From NCBI GenBank assembly GCA_034008185.1, contig CM067084.1, forward strand, positions 38,267,099-38,331,098: a stretch of DNA of 64,000 nt, written 5' to 3'. Below are positions 11,213 to 21,375 of the stretch, piece by piece (the first letter of the stretch is position 1; every line of letters starts with the position of its first letter). The notes under the pieces were generated by a model that was not told the DNA's origin, did no database searches, and saw only the letters and a program-made list of their open reading frames with translations. A program made the translations under genes and the position numbers. This stretch comes from Gorsachius magnificus (lineage: Eukaryota; Chordata; Aves; Pelecaniformes; Ardeidae).

Positions 11213-12283
11213 CTAATTCTGATCACTGTTGCTCATGGTTTGTGTATATGAGTCAGAAGTTCCTTCATCACAATCAGAATTAAGATCAGCTCTTCTATTC
11301 TGTCTGAAAAAATGACGATCTACCCCGTCTTTGGAAATTGGAGCAACAAGTTTCTTGGAAGAGCCCCCTTTTGTGCTTGGTTTTCTTTGCAACTCGCGTA
11401 CTCGTGCCTCTAGGGTCGAGGTAGGTTTTCCGTCCCATTTCCTCATGTCCTCTCCATGGTCACGCAGGTAAAACCATAGAGTGCCCCGTGGTGTGTACCC
11501 TCGATATTCTTTTCCTTGAGCAGAAGGGCGCTTACTTCTAATGGCTGAGATACTGGTCTGTACAGGAGGGGAGTAGGGTATACGCTTTTCGAGTCGTTCA
11601 ACCTTTTGGGACAGTTTATCCACAGCAGAGACGAGGGAAGAAGAGATACTTTCTTTGTATTCCTGGAGCTGGCCAGCCACTTCATCCACTGTTGGTCCCC
11701 GTCCATCTTCCCAGCTCAGCATTGCCCATGTGTTGGCATATGATGTTGGTGCGCTCTGTAACAACTTCCGCCACATGGGGCGTGTGCACCGGACACTATC
11801 TGGGTCTTTGGGCAACTGGTCATTGTCCAGGTCACTATAAATCACTTCCAGGACAGCCAATTCCCTCAGGTACTGGATGCCTTTCTCCACGGTGGTCCAT
11901 TTGCCTGGGCGATGTATGACATCTTCCTTGAAGGGATATCTTTCCTTCATGGCTGACAGTAGTCGCCTCCAGAGGCTGAGGACTTGTGTCCCTTTTCCAA
12001 TCGCTTTGTCAATGCCGCCTTCCCTAGAAAGGGAGCCCAGCTGCTTGGCTTCCTTACCCTCCAGTTCCAGGCTACTGGCCCCATTATCCCAGCATCAGAG
12101 GAACCAGGTGACAAGATGCTCTCCTGCATGACGGCTGAAATCTTTTCGCATGTCTCGCAGCTCACCCAAGGATAGAGACCGTGTCGTTTCTGTCTCATTT
12201 ATGAGCTCTTCCTCTTCCTCCTCCTTTTGTGATGGCCCTGGTCTTTCATCCTCCCTTTCTAAACGAGTTGACTTTCGCTTCCA
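11213..12283 (-). pseudogene. gag: ERV Gag body (degraded)
   Basis: The frame is open on the minus strand from about 12283, apart from a TGA at 12095..12097, and ends at a TAG at 11213..11215. An acidic run of Glu near 12205..12230 is followed by a helical segment. From 11950 the long intact part starts MKERYPFKEDV and holds WTTVEKGIQYLRELAVLEVI, a coiled-coil-like stretch (SAVDKLSQKVERLEKRI) and a basic C-terminus with RGYTPRGTLWFYLRDHGED. No CCHC zinc knuckle is visible. It is retroviral Gag by position and by direct in-frame continuity into protease. Confidence 0.75.
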
Positions 12284-13112
12284 AGATTATTTTCTTGTGT
12301 ATAGGGGCAACTGATACCGGCACAGGTTCACTCCCTGTTTCAGCTGCAATGCCTGTTGCTGGGGTTTGAGTAGCTACAGTGCATGTTGCAGGGGTTAGAG
12401 TAGCAACGGTGCCTGTTGCAGGGGTTGGAATAGCTGTAGTGCCTGTGTCCACAGTTCGGGTAGCTACAGTGGGTGTCGCTGGGGTTGGAGTAGCAGCAGT
12501 GCCTGTGTCCACAGCTGGAGTACCTACAGCGGGTGTTGCAGGGGTTGGAGTAGCCGCGGTGCCTGTGTCTGCAGTTGGAGTAGCTACAGTGGGTGTCACT
12601 GAGGCTGGAGTAGCTGCAGGGCCTGTTGTAGGAGTCGATCTTTGGATGGTATATAATTTACGTAGGAGTCTAACCCTGAGTAAAAGCTGAACCATATTCA
12701 AGAGGCCTAGCAATAGGGCCATGCTAGTTGGAACATCCCAAGGATATTCAACATTCTCAAGAACTGTTTTAATTAGCTCAGAGAAGAAGGGGAAGATGGA
12801 GTAAGGTGACTCCCCCACAGGCTGGCTCTCCGAGGATAAAAAGTAAAATGTGTAATTATTCATAATTCCCAATAGATGGTTCCCAAAATACAGAGGTGAC
12901 AGCAATACTGAGTACAAATATGAGCTTAATGTGATGACCAATATTTTTATCATAGCATAAGCCAGTATTACACAGTACAGCAGAACAGTAACTTTAATCC
13001 ATTTGCGAAAAGTGATAACCAGCAGCACAGGGAGTGCACACAGAAGGTAAGGTGCTACATAAAAGAACTCTACGAACAAGGACAGTAACACTGAGAGCAA
13101 ATAAAACAACAT
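12246..13112 (-). pseudogene. gag: ERV Gag N-terminal part with membrane segments and Thr/Pro/Ala repeat
   Basis: 288-codon frame starting 91 bases after the primer binding site, the position expected for gag. Residues 1-70 form three or so hydrophobic segments (start MLFYLLSVLLSLFVEFFY). A short loop with NNYTFYFLSS follows, then another hydrophobic stretch about 130-150. Residues about 160-265 are a degenerate repeat of 15-30 residue units built from TPATPTVAT-like blocks with TGTAATPTPATP. The frame exits at a frameshift near 12283..12296; the next frame holds the Gag body. N-terminal membrane segments are unusual for Gag. A separate accessory gene is the alternative, but the repeat runs straight into Gag in the shifted frame. 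Confidence 0.6.
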
Positions 13113-13203
13113 TGCGATCAGCGACTATTAGACTAATATAACGAATGCTTATCACAAATCCCTTTTAAAAATGTTCAGATCTGTCATTATCTCAACCCTT
13201 CGG

Positions 13204-13221
13204 GCCCCACGTTGGGTGCCA
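13204..13221 (-). other. Retroviral primer binding site, lysine-tRNA type
   Basis: On the minus strand these 18 bases read TGGCACCCAACGTGGGGC. They differ at one base from the complement of the 3' end of tRNA-Lys of the CUU type (GCG to GCA, a CpG-decay change). Nine bases separate the site from the LTR end at 13231, a longer spacer than the usual 0-3. It would prime minus-strand DNA synthesis. Confidence 0.75.
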
Positions 13222-13230
13222 AAATAGGAC

Positions 13231-13821
13231 TGTCGTGGTTTAACCCGGCTGGCAACTAAGCACCACGCAGCCGCTCGCTCACTCCCCCCCCTCCCTCAGT
13301 GGGATGGGGGAGAGAATCAGAGAAAAAGAAAAAAAAGTGGGTTGAGATAGAGACAGTTTAATAAGAGAGAAGAATAACAATAATAATAATAATAATGGTA
13401 AGAAAATATACAGAATATATAAAACAAGTGATGCACAATGCAATTGCTCACCACCCGCTGACCGATGCCCAGCCCATCCCGAGCCGCGATCACTCCCCCT
13501 GAGCCGCCGCGATCACACCGCCCGAGCTGCGACCACTCTGCCCGCGACCGACCGATTGACTAACCCCCCCCGAGCATGACGTTATATGGTATGGAATAGC
13601 TCTTTGGACAGTTTGGGTCCCAGCTGTGCTGTACTCCCAGCTTGTTATGCCCCTGGCCGAGCAGGAGAAGCTCAAAAAGTCCTTGAGCAGTCTGAGCACT
13701 ACTTGGCAACAACTAAAAACATCAGCGTGTTATCAACATTCTTCTAGTACTAAATCCAAAACACAGCACTACGCTAGCTTCTGTGAAGAAAATTAACTCT
13801 ATCCCAGCTGAAACCAGGACA
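13231..13821 (-). repeat. 5' LTR of the endogenous retrovirus
   Basis: 591-base LTR. On the minus strand it begins TGTCCTGGTTTCAGCTGGGA at 13821 and ends AAACCACGACA at 13231, so the termini form an imperfect inverted repeat with TG...CA ends. Inside, a CpG-rich stretch (13455..13575), an (ATA)n run near 13378..13394 and a C-run (13284..13291) are seen. A TATA-like element with a CRE-like CGTCA lies near 13578..13590. The flanking bases beyond 13821 are GAGAG, but with no 3' LTR a target duplication cannot be confirmed. Confidence 0.88.
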
Positions 13822-16800
13822 GAGAGGTAGGAAGCTACCAGGCAGGATTATGAGTCTGAGTGAACTGTCTTTCTAATAAGTTAGAAGTTACGTCAATGAC
13901 CTTCTATCTAAATGTTTGGGTTTAGCTTCCTCTGAGAAGACATTTTGGACCCAGTTTAGCACTGGGCCAAGTCAGTTTACCAGCATATGTAAGGAACTAA
14001 ATACAGTGAGCAGAAGTCTTTCCTGGAGGGGATAGAAGACTTGTCTGATACTTACTGAGGTGTATTTCTGTTAAGTAGCTGTATCCTGCAAAATTCCAAC
14101 CTTCGTCTCTGCTAGAAGAATATATGCCACATGAATAAAGGCTTGAAATGAATTTTAAAGATCATTAAGGTTCACCTTAACTGTACATAACAGGAAATAA
14201 TTGGAAATACTGAACGAAATTTTAGGTGTTGACAAACTTGGTGTTTAATTAGACTCTGCACTCTGTCAGGTGTAGCAAAAATGGTAGGTGTTGTAAACTG
14301 AATAGAAGATTCTAAGGCTAAGTGAAGTTGCTTTTAATTTTAATTTTAACAGGAGAATCTAGCATTAAGTTGCCATTCTCTGGAATATCAATTACTAGTA
14401 TAGCTGCCCAGCAAAAACTCTCAGACAAAAGAAAATGTACCCTTTTGCTTTTGATCCAGGGAAATTGATTGTGGATTATGTTTTATTTCCTGATCTGGGT
14501 GAAAATGCAGCTTTTAGTCTATAAAGAAATGGTTTATAGCGATGACCTCCACGTGTGGAGTGAAACAGCTTACTCATTTTCTTGCTAAATCCAAGCACAC
14601 AGATTTAACTTATCAAAAAAACCAGCATTAACTTAATTCCATTGACTTGAAAACCTCTCATCTGGAAATAAAATCTTTTTTTTTTTTTTTTTTCCCCTGT
14701 TTTCTCAGTACTAGCAAAAAAGAACTGAGTAGGTGGAGAACAACTTCCAGAGTTCAGAAAACCCAAATGGAAGACAGATGAAGGTTTCTTGTTTTACAGA
14801 AGGAAAAAAAAAAATTCTTTTGCACTCCACAAACCATGCCTGTTTTCTTCCAATAAGTGTTTCTGTTCGCATCTAGCAGTACTGGTGGTTGGTATTGGTA
14901 GAGATCTTTTAAGTATAGTTGCTACCGCTTTACTGAGCTTCCAGCCCAGCAGTATTGACAGTGCTGTCACAGTGGTGCTGAGGACAAACTCAGAACTCTG
15001 AAGACAAGACAAGAATGGACACAAAGATCAGTGAGGAAACCAAATCAAACATGTCAAATGCTGTCTCTGTGCAGAGAAGCAGATATATCACTGAGCTTCT
15101 CCTGGGGTATGCAGAAATCCAGAAAGGGAATAGCTGGGTGGCCCTTTTGTCCACTTGGTTGAGAAATGTACCAAAAAAAAATTGGCCCATAAACCTGAGT
15201 GGGAAAGGGCACTGGTGCAGTTGTCTTTCTGCAGAGTTGTTCAGGAAGGGAAGAGGTAAAATGTTGCATTTGCAAAGTGCTACTTGGCAAGGTTCACTAC
15301 CACTGTTCTGAACAAGATGCCTGGTTTCTGGAGCTGTTTGGGTTTTTTGATAGAGGAGCCATGTCAGTCGAAAGCAGAATGCAAATTGTTTTATAGGTTT
15401 TATAGCTTGGCCATTACTTAAAAGTGCTTTCAACAGTCATTGTGTCCAGCTCATTTTTTCCTTCACAAAAAATCCATTGTTTTAAGAGTATTTTCCATCT
15501 GAAACTTGGATTTTCTCAACAATTTAAAAAAGTAGAAGAAAGGAGGAGGTGCCATTCCTAGCAGTCAACCCACAGGCCACATCTGGTTCTGTTATCTTCT
15601 GTTTGGCTCTTAGTCTGTCCCAAAGGGATTGCAAACCCAACTCCTCCATCAGCTACCCACTCATATTTGAGAAACTAACCGCATTGTCCTGGGATAAGGA
15701 TTTTTCTGTTTGTCTGTTTTCTTCCCAAAGATGGCGTGGGAGATATTTTTTAAACTCCTGTATAATAATTTCCTCTTTTTGGATCTTCCAGTCTGGCAAT
15801 GATGGCGTGTGCTTTCATGCACATGCAGGCAATCTCTCTCTGTGCCCCCCAGCCCCTGTCTCTTCCTCACCCTCCCTCCGTGTGTGTGTGTATGTATCCA
15901 TAAGCTTTGCAAAAATGGACCTCAAAAATGTACTGTGTTTTGTGCAAACAAAAGAAGGGGGCAATCAGAAAGACTTTAAAGAAACTTGAGCTGAGATTAT
16001 TCAGTAAAAACAGATACAGTAAGTGATGGCACTGACCATGTTTGCACTTAAATAACATTTGATTAGTTGCCTGTATAGTCAAGCTGGTACACAAGTAATT
16101 GCACATGGACTGAATTTATTTAGGACCAGATAAACTCCCAGATTACCATCAGTGAGAGTAAAAGATGTTTTGTGAATGACACTGGTGTCAACGAGGGTGT
16201 AATTGCATTCATAACTGAAGACCCTGAAGGAAGCAGATCCATGGTCATTTAGCAAATGTAACATTTGCCAGTTGAAGGTGTGTGAAAAGTTATTTTCATT
16301 TTAGCACCACAAGGGAATTTCGTTGTGAACTCTTGGTGATTAATTGCTATTTTTATAGTATATATTCCCTCGCTATATATTATACTTTGGAATCATGCAA
16401 TTACTATAATTGCATTCAAATTATTTACAGTAATTATAAATAATTGCACTAATGTAACATCAAGTAGAGGATAAACACCCAAGAGCAATACGTGAAATCA
16501 AGAACCCAGATACTATTCAGATGAGCATGAAGAAGAGTTTAGTTCAGCAGAGAAGTAATTGGGGAAGAGGAAAGCATGCCTTCTGAAGTTACTTCCATGC
16601 TCTAGGATCTTAATTACTAATGGCTTGTCCTATCACCATCACTGACAGGTAGGGAAGCACTTCTCTGTCCTGTTATACTCTTGGGTAACAGAAGCATAGA
16701 GTAGCTCTGTGTGGTTTCAGGTGAGATACTTAATGTCTTTTGTGGAGCCAAGATGCACTGTGGATAGGTCTCCAGAGTTTTCATTATGAATACAAGCCTT

Positions 16801-19800
16801 TATTTTTTTTAAAGGAAGGTCATAACATAAGTTTCTTCATACATTATAATTTAAAGATGTAAAAGTTCCATTATGCAGTCAGGTTCCTTTTGATCATTAG
16901 TTGGATCTTTATTCTTCATATATAATTTTTATTGGTAGTTATTCCCTTCTTTTTACCGCACATTTCATCATAAAAGCTGAGGGGAAAAAAAGCTGGTGGA
17001 TAAACTATGTGTTGGCTCAATGAATTTGGACTTTCGTATGCCATTCAACTGAAAAATGCGTTTATTAAAGAAGGGCATATGATTCCAGTCTCTTCTATTG
17101 TGGAGGTGTGCTGTTAGCTGAAAGCTAGACATACAAGCCTTGTGCTGAAACAGACTTACTGCAGGCATTTAAGATCCTGTATCTAAGTAATGCTGAGGTA
17201 GTGTGTTGAGGAAGTCCAGGAAAAAAAGTGAAAATACCTTAACAGTTGATTTTGTGACTTATAAAATCTATAACATTACTTAAAAAAAGTAAGGAGGGGT
17301 AAGGACATATTTAAATTATTAAAAATAGAAGAATTGGCCTGGGCTGATAGCTGGTTGCCTAATCTAGTTTTTTCACTGGTATTTGCAATTGACTTGCTTC
17401 TGTGCTGAGAAGTCTTGTCCTTGATCTCTGCTCTCGTGTCCCAAGAGCAGTGTGTGTTCTTGGCTGGTATAAAGTATGGATGTGAAAGTTCTGTATTTGC
17501 TGCTTTGTCAGTTTGCCTTCTCAGGATGCCCAACTTGTGCAGGCTGTGTACCCCTTGCCCCCTAGACTCTTCTTCACCTTTCTCTGAGGATCATTCTTTA
17601 ATAGTAGTTCCTGTTGACTCTGTGAGCCAGTTTGGGGAGAGCTTGTTGAAATGGTGTTACATAGAGAGGGATGGGTTTTGCAAAGGTGGGAAGAAGTGCC
17701 AAGACTGGTGAAATGCAGAAGCGGGAATGGGAAGAGCAATAAAGGAAAGATGAAAGAGTCCAAGAGAATTTTGCAGTCTCAAGACTGTGAATACTTTTGG
17801 TACTACGTGCATATGAGTTAGACAGACCTATAGCCGTCTCCACTCAGCAGAGTGGAAGAGCAGTGTGGAAATGGAATGCTTCCCACACTGCTTCCTGATG
17901 GGACAGCTCATCTCCTGTCTCATCACACAGTTAGCCGAATGAGTGGCAAAGCTGTAGTGATGAGTACTTGCCCAGTCCCTGCTGATGAGTTAGCATTCAT
18001 AGCATTTACTTTTCCTCATAAGGAAGCCTCAGGCAGATGGATGACTTGAAGAATAGAAAGCATCTTGTGTGCCGAGGCAAGAAGCTTGTGTCTTCTGAGC
18101 CTCTGCACGAACTTGGAAGCAGCTTCTGTTACATCTAGTCTGAATGCTGCAAGTCCACAGAAACTACAGCTTTGGTGAGGAGGACGCTCCTTCCCCTCTA
18201 GCACTGTTTTTCACTGGCAGCTGGGCTCTTTCACTGCAGTTCTCAGCAGCGTACAACAGATAAGTTTTCTGTCTCTGGGTGTGCTATGGTGAGGATACTC
18301 ACTGGTACTTAAAGTACGTTGTGGCTCTTTTCACTAGATGTGATCCTGAAACAAGGTAATGCTTCAATGTGCACAGACTTAAATGATCTTTTGAACCAGG
18401 AATGTTCTTCTGAGTCATAACCGATGATGTACCAAGTAGTCCTGGATTTATAGCCTTGGTACTATATTGGAGTTGCAGCTGTCTGTTTCTCTTGTTTTTT
18501 CCACTCTGCCGTTGTTTTGTTCAGTAAGGTCTTCTGCATGTAAATACTTCAGTGTTGAAGAAGTAGGTTGTTTGGGGTTTTTTTTACATTTAAAAAAATA
18601 CATGAAAACAGTGTGTAGAGGAGGTTGGTTTGGTTTTTTCTGCCTAAAATTATCTTGGAACTCTCAGTATTGAGGATTCTCAGAGCTTCTTTTGATTTGC
18701 TTTTTTGGTGACCATCTTAAATACTGCAGCATTTTGTTTCTTATCTCTCTCACAAATATTTAGGTTAAAATCCTGTTTAAGAATGTCTGTCTTTGATGTG
18801 CGTGTATGTGAATGTGAAGTATGTGTTTGCAGAATGGATATCATCCCGCTGCTTTAGATAGGTAGTGGGAACTTCACAGCAAATGGCTATTTTTAAAGGG
18901 CTTTTTTGTGCTTGTGAACATTATATGTAATTCACTGATCTTATGAGGGATGTATAGTCGGAGCATAACATAGTAACAAAATAAGATTATCTTTACTTGA
19001 GTTTAGGAGTAAAGCCATAATTGTAAAATATGAAGTGATGCATCAGATCCATTCAGAAGATAAGTTCATTCTCATTGGCAAGGGGTTTTGTTTTATTGTC
19101 TTGGCTGGAACATGCGGGAACTGTGTACTTCCTTACAAGACACTTCTTAGACAATCTGAACCCTAACATTTTACCATCATGTATTTGTGTGTTGGTAAGA
19201 AGCAAGGGGCTTCGTGGTCATATTTGGCTTTAGTCTTGCTTTTTTTTTAAAACACCTGTTGTTAGTTTAATATCGTAGAAATAGAAAGTGAAAACTAACT
19301 GTCCATCTTCAAGTAGAGTATCAGAGTTTAAAGGTGAAAAGCTGTAAGCTTTTAAAGCATTTCTGATTACAGTTATGAGCATCCTTAAAGCGTCTGTGAA
19401 ACTGAATTTGAAAGGATAATAGATTCTAGCTAAAGATCAGCAGAAGCCTACTGTGCAAGTGGGGAAGTTGATTTCCATTGACTTTGGAAGAGCAGCAGGC
19501 AGCACTATAGAGCCATCTTTGGGCGTAGTAGATTCAGTGCAGTAATTTCCTTGGAGCTTGTGACTGCTTGCTTTTGTGAGAATGTCTTCAAGGCATCTGC
19601 TGCTTAAAAGATGCACATGGTAATATCACAGTAGAGGGGGAACTATTTCTAAGAAAAGCATCATATGCCATACAGACTCCACGTGGGTGAGCAGGCATTG
19701 CTTAGGCTACCCAGCACAGGATATTTTTAGCTGGGTTTTCTCATCAGGGGTATCATGATGAGGTTGAGATTGCCATATTAATACAGTGTGTATGCTGCAG

Positions 19801-20811
19801 ATTGTAAAGGTTAGACTTCATCTTCATGATAATTTTTGCAATGTACTTCATCAGTTGGAGTTATGAGAAGATTACTGCCTGTGTGATATCTACAATAGAC
19901 TTTGAATTTTTGCAACTTTAATAATGCAGAAGCATTAAAAAAGTTTAGTTTGCAAACAGAAAGTACGTAGCAGTTGGTTAGTCTTCGATACTAGTTTTTC
20001 TCTGGGATGTTACTCTATAGTGGTTATAATTCTTTTACTCTGATCTCTGGAAGTTTTAAGAACGTGAAAGGTAAACTTGTAGATTATCTGTTAACATAAA
20101 GAAATTTGATTGTACTTACCGATGTTTGTATTAGTTGTGTAAAATCGGGCTAATACTTTAATAATAAGAAAATGTTATGCCTGGGACATAGATGATCACC
20201 AAAACTTCTTGGTGACCATGTTATGATATTCTTCAGAGCGTGCATATTTCACTGATATTATTCCACCTCTGTCATTTTCTTTTATTCTGGAAATAATTTC
20301 ATGATAAAGGCGAGGGAGAAGGGAGAGTGTTCATTAGTATTGGCTAATCCATTTTTTAATGAAACATGATGTGTACAGGCTCATAGAATCATTTTGATCT
20401 GAGAAGCTTTGTTGGTTTTGTTTTAGAGTATTCTTTATCTGGAGAGACTGTTATCAAAAACCAGTCATTAAAGGAAGATCCAGGATTTTTTAAATTTCTA
20501 ACTACACAGTCATTCTTTTCTTATTACTGATGCTACTACAGGGTATTTGTAAATCTGTAGAACAAACCTGGACTGGTCATTAAAAATTGTAGGTGGCGTC
20601 TTTGGGTGCAAGAGGTGAGAGGAATGGCTGGTCAGATATGAATTAGTTGGAGTTCTGTTCTTTGTTGACTAAGGAAGCCGTCTCAATGTTTCGCATGGCA
20701 AAATCAAAGCCAAAATGTGTGCTCAGTATACAGTTTAACAGTAAGTAACTTGTGTTGCACTCTTGTGTATTAAGTACAAAATTACATATATGAAATGTCT
20801 CCTTATTTCAG
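13822..20811 (+). other. Intron, right part after the retrovirus
   Basis: 7 kb of unique-looking AT-rich intron down to the acceptor TTATTTCAG. Features noted: a T-run at 14672..14692, a pyrimidine patch with TG repeats near 15840..15895 and AT-rich DNA at 16360..16440. Frames at 14789..15433 on both strands overlap without family resemblance. I see no exon or RNA gene, and the missing CR1 3' end is not found after the LTR. Confidence 0.55.
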
Positions 20812-21375
20812 GAAAAACATTGGTGGTTGATGCACCTGATGGACACAAAGCCCACTTCTCTCAACAGACTGTGCTTAACAAAGGACTTAGCAAGTCTATG
20901 GGATTTCTGTCCATTAGAGGAACACAAGGCGAGGAAGAGTTTTTCCAGGGCATTTCTGCAGATTACAACTCGGGACAGGAAGATGTTTTCTGTCCTCATA
21001 GACGTAAACCCAGTGAGTTTGAAAAAAAAGGTCACCTTCATACAGATGTCATTCCCAAGCGGAAAGTATGGGCTTCCTCCACAGATTTGCTTTGCACAAC
21101 TGATAAGGCAGCTGAGAGAGACCATGCTGGAGGCTCTCATGGGCACAACCATCAGCATGAAGCATTTACAGTACGGACGACTTCTGCTACCAGAAACAAG
21201 GAAGCAAGATACTCTGATGGGAGCATAGCACTGGATGTCTTTGGACCACAAAAACTGGACCAAACGAGCCATATGCCTGAGACATCAACTTCTGCAGCAA
21301 TATCAAGTGCCTTTGACAGGATAAGAGAGAGACAGAAGAAGTTGCAGCTTCTGAGGGAAGCTATGAATGTAGAAG
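20812..21375 (+). CDS. PTPN13: PTPN13 large linker exon between KIND and FERM
   Basis: 564 bases, phase 1 in and phase 1 out. The donor is GTTAGT rather than the stronger GTAAGT. Conserved blocks are NKGLSKSMGFLSI (residues about 25-37 of the exon), WASSTDLLCT, KEARYSDGSIALDVFGPQK and, at the end, RIRERQKKLQLLREAMNVE, which is likely helical or coiled coil. Between them, Ser/His/Gly-rich sequence differs strongly from the human protein. The segment probably acts as a phosphorylated linker upstream of FERM. Open frame continues left of the acceptor by chance. Confidence 0.95.

Larger units (their letters stand above)
8092..13821 (-). mobile_element. Endogenous retrovirus (avian ERV-L-like), one LTR, degraded
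   Basis: Antisense provirus remnant. Read on the minus strand it has a 5' LTR (13821 to 13231), a primer binding site, gag, protease, reverse transcriptase, RNase H and integrase, then about 250 bases of untranslated sequence before abutting the CR1 at 8091. No env-like ORF and no 3' LTR were found. Gag carries one frameshift and one internal stop; Pol carries two frameshifts and one stop. The absence of env and the domain order suggest a spumavirus-related class III (ERV-L) element. That class assignment is inference. Confidence 0.85.

Noticed and set aside
12379..12690. 103-codon forward frame of Val/Gly/Ala repeats
   Set aside because: Complement of the Thr/Pro/Ala repeat in the retroviral ORF; the repeat is open in several frames.
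14789..15433. Overlapping frames on both strands in the large intron
   Set aside because: No motif, no splice-consistent exon and no match I recognise; both strands open by chance.
20384..20400. CATAGAATCATTTT resembling the CR1 3' end
   Set aside because: Match is too short, and the following bases do not continue the CR1 consensus.
20808..21272. 154-codon minus-strand frame over the large PTPN13 linker exon
   Set aside because: It is the complement of a strongly supported coding exon and shows no family resemblance.
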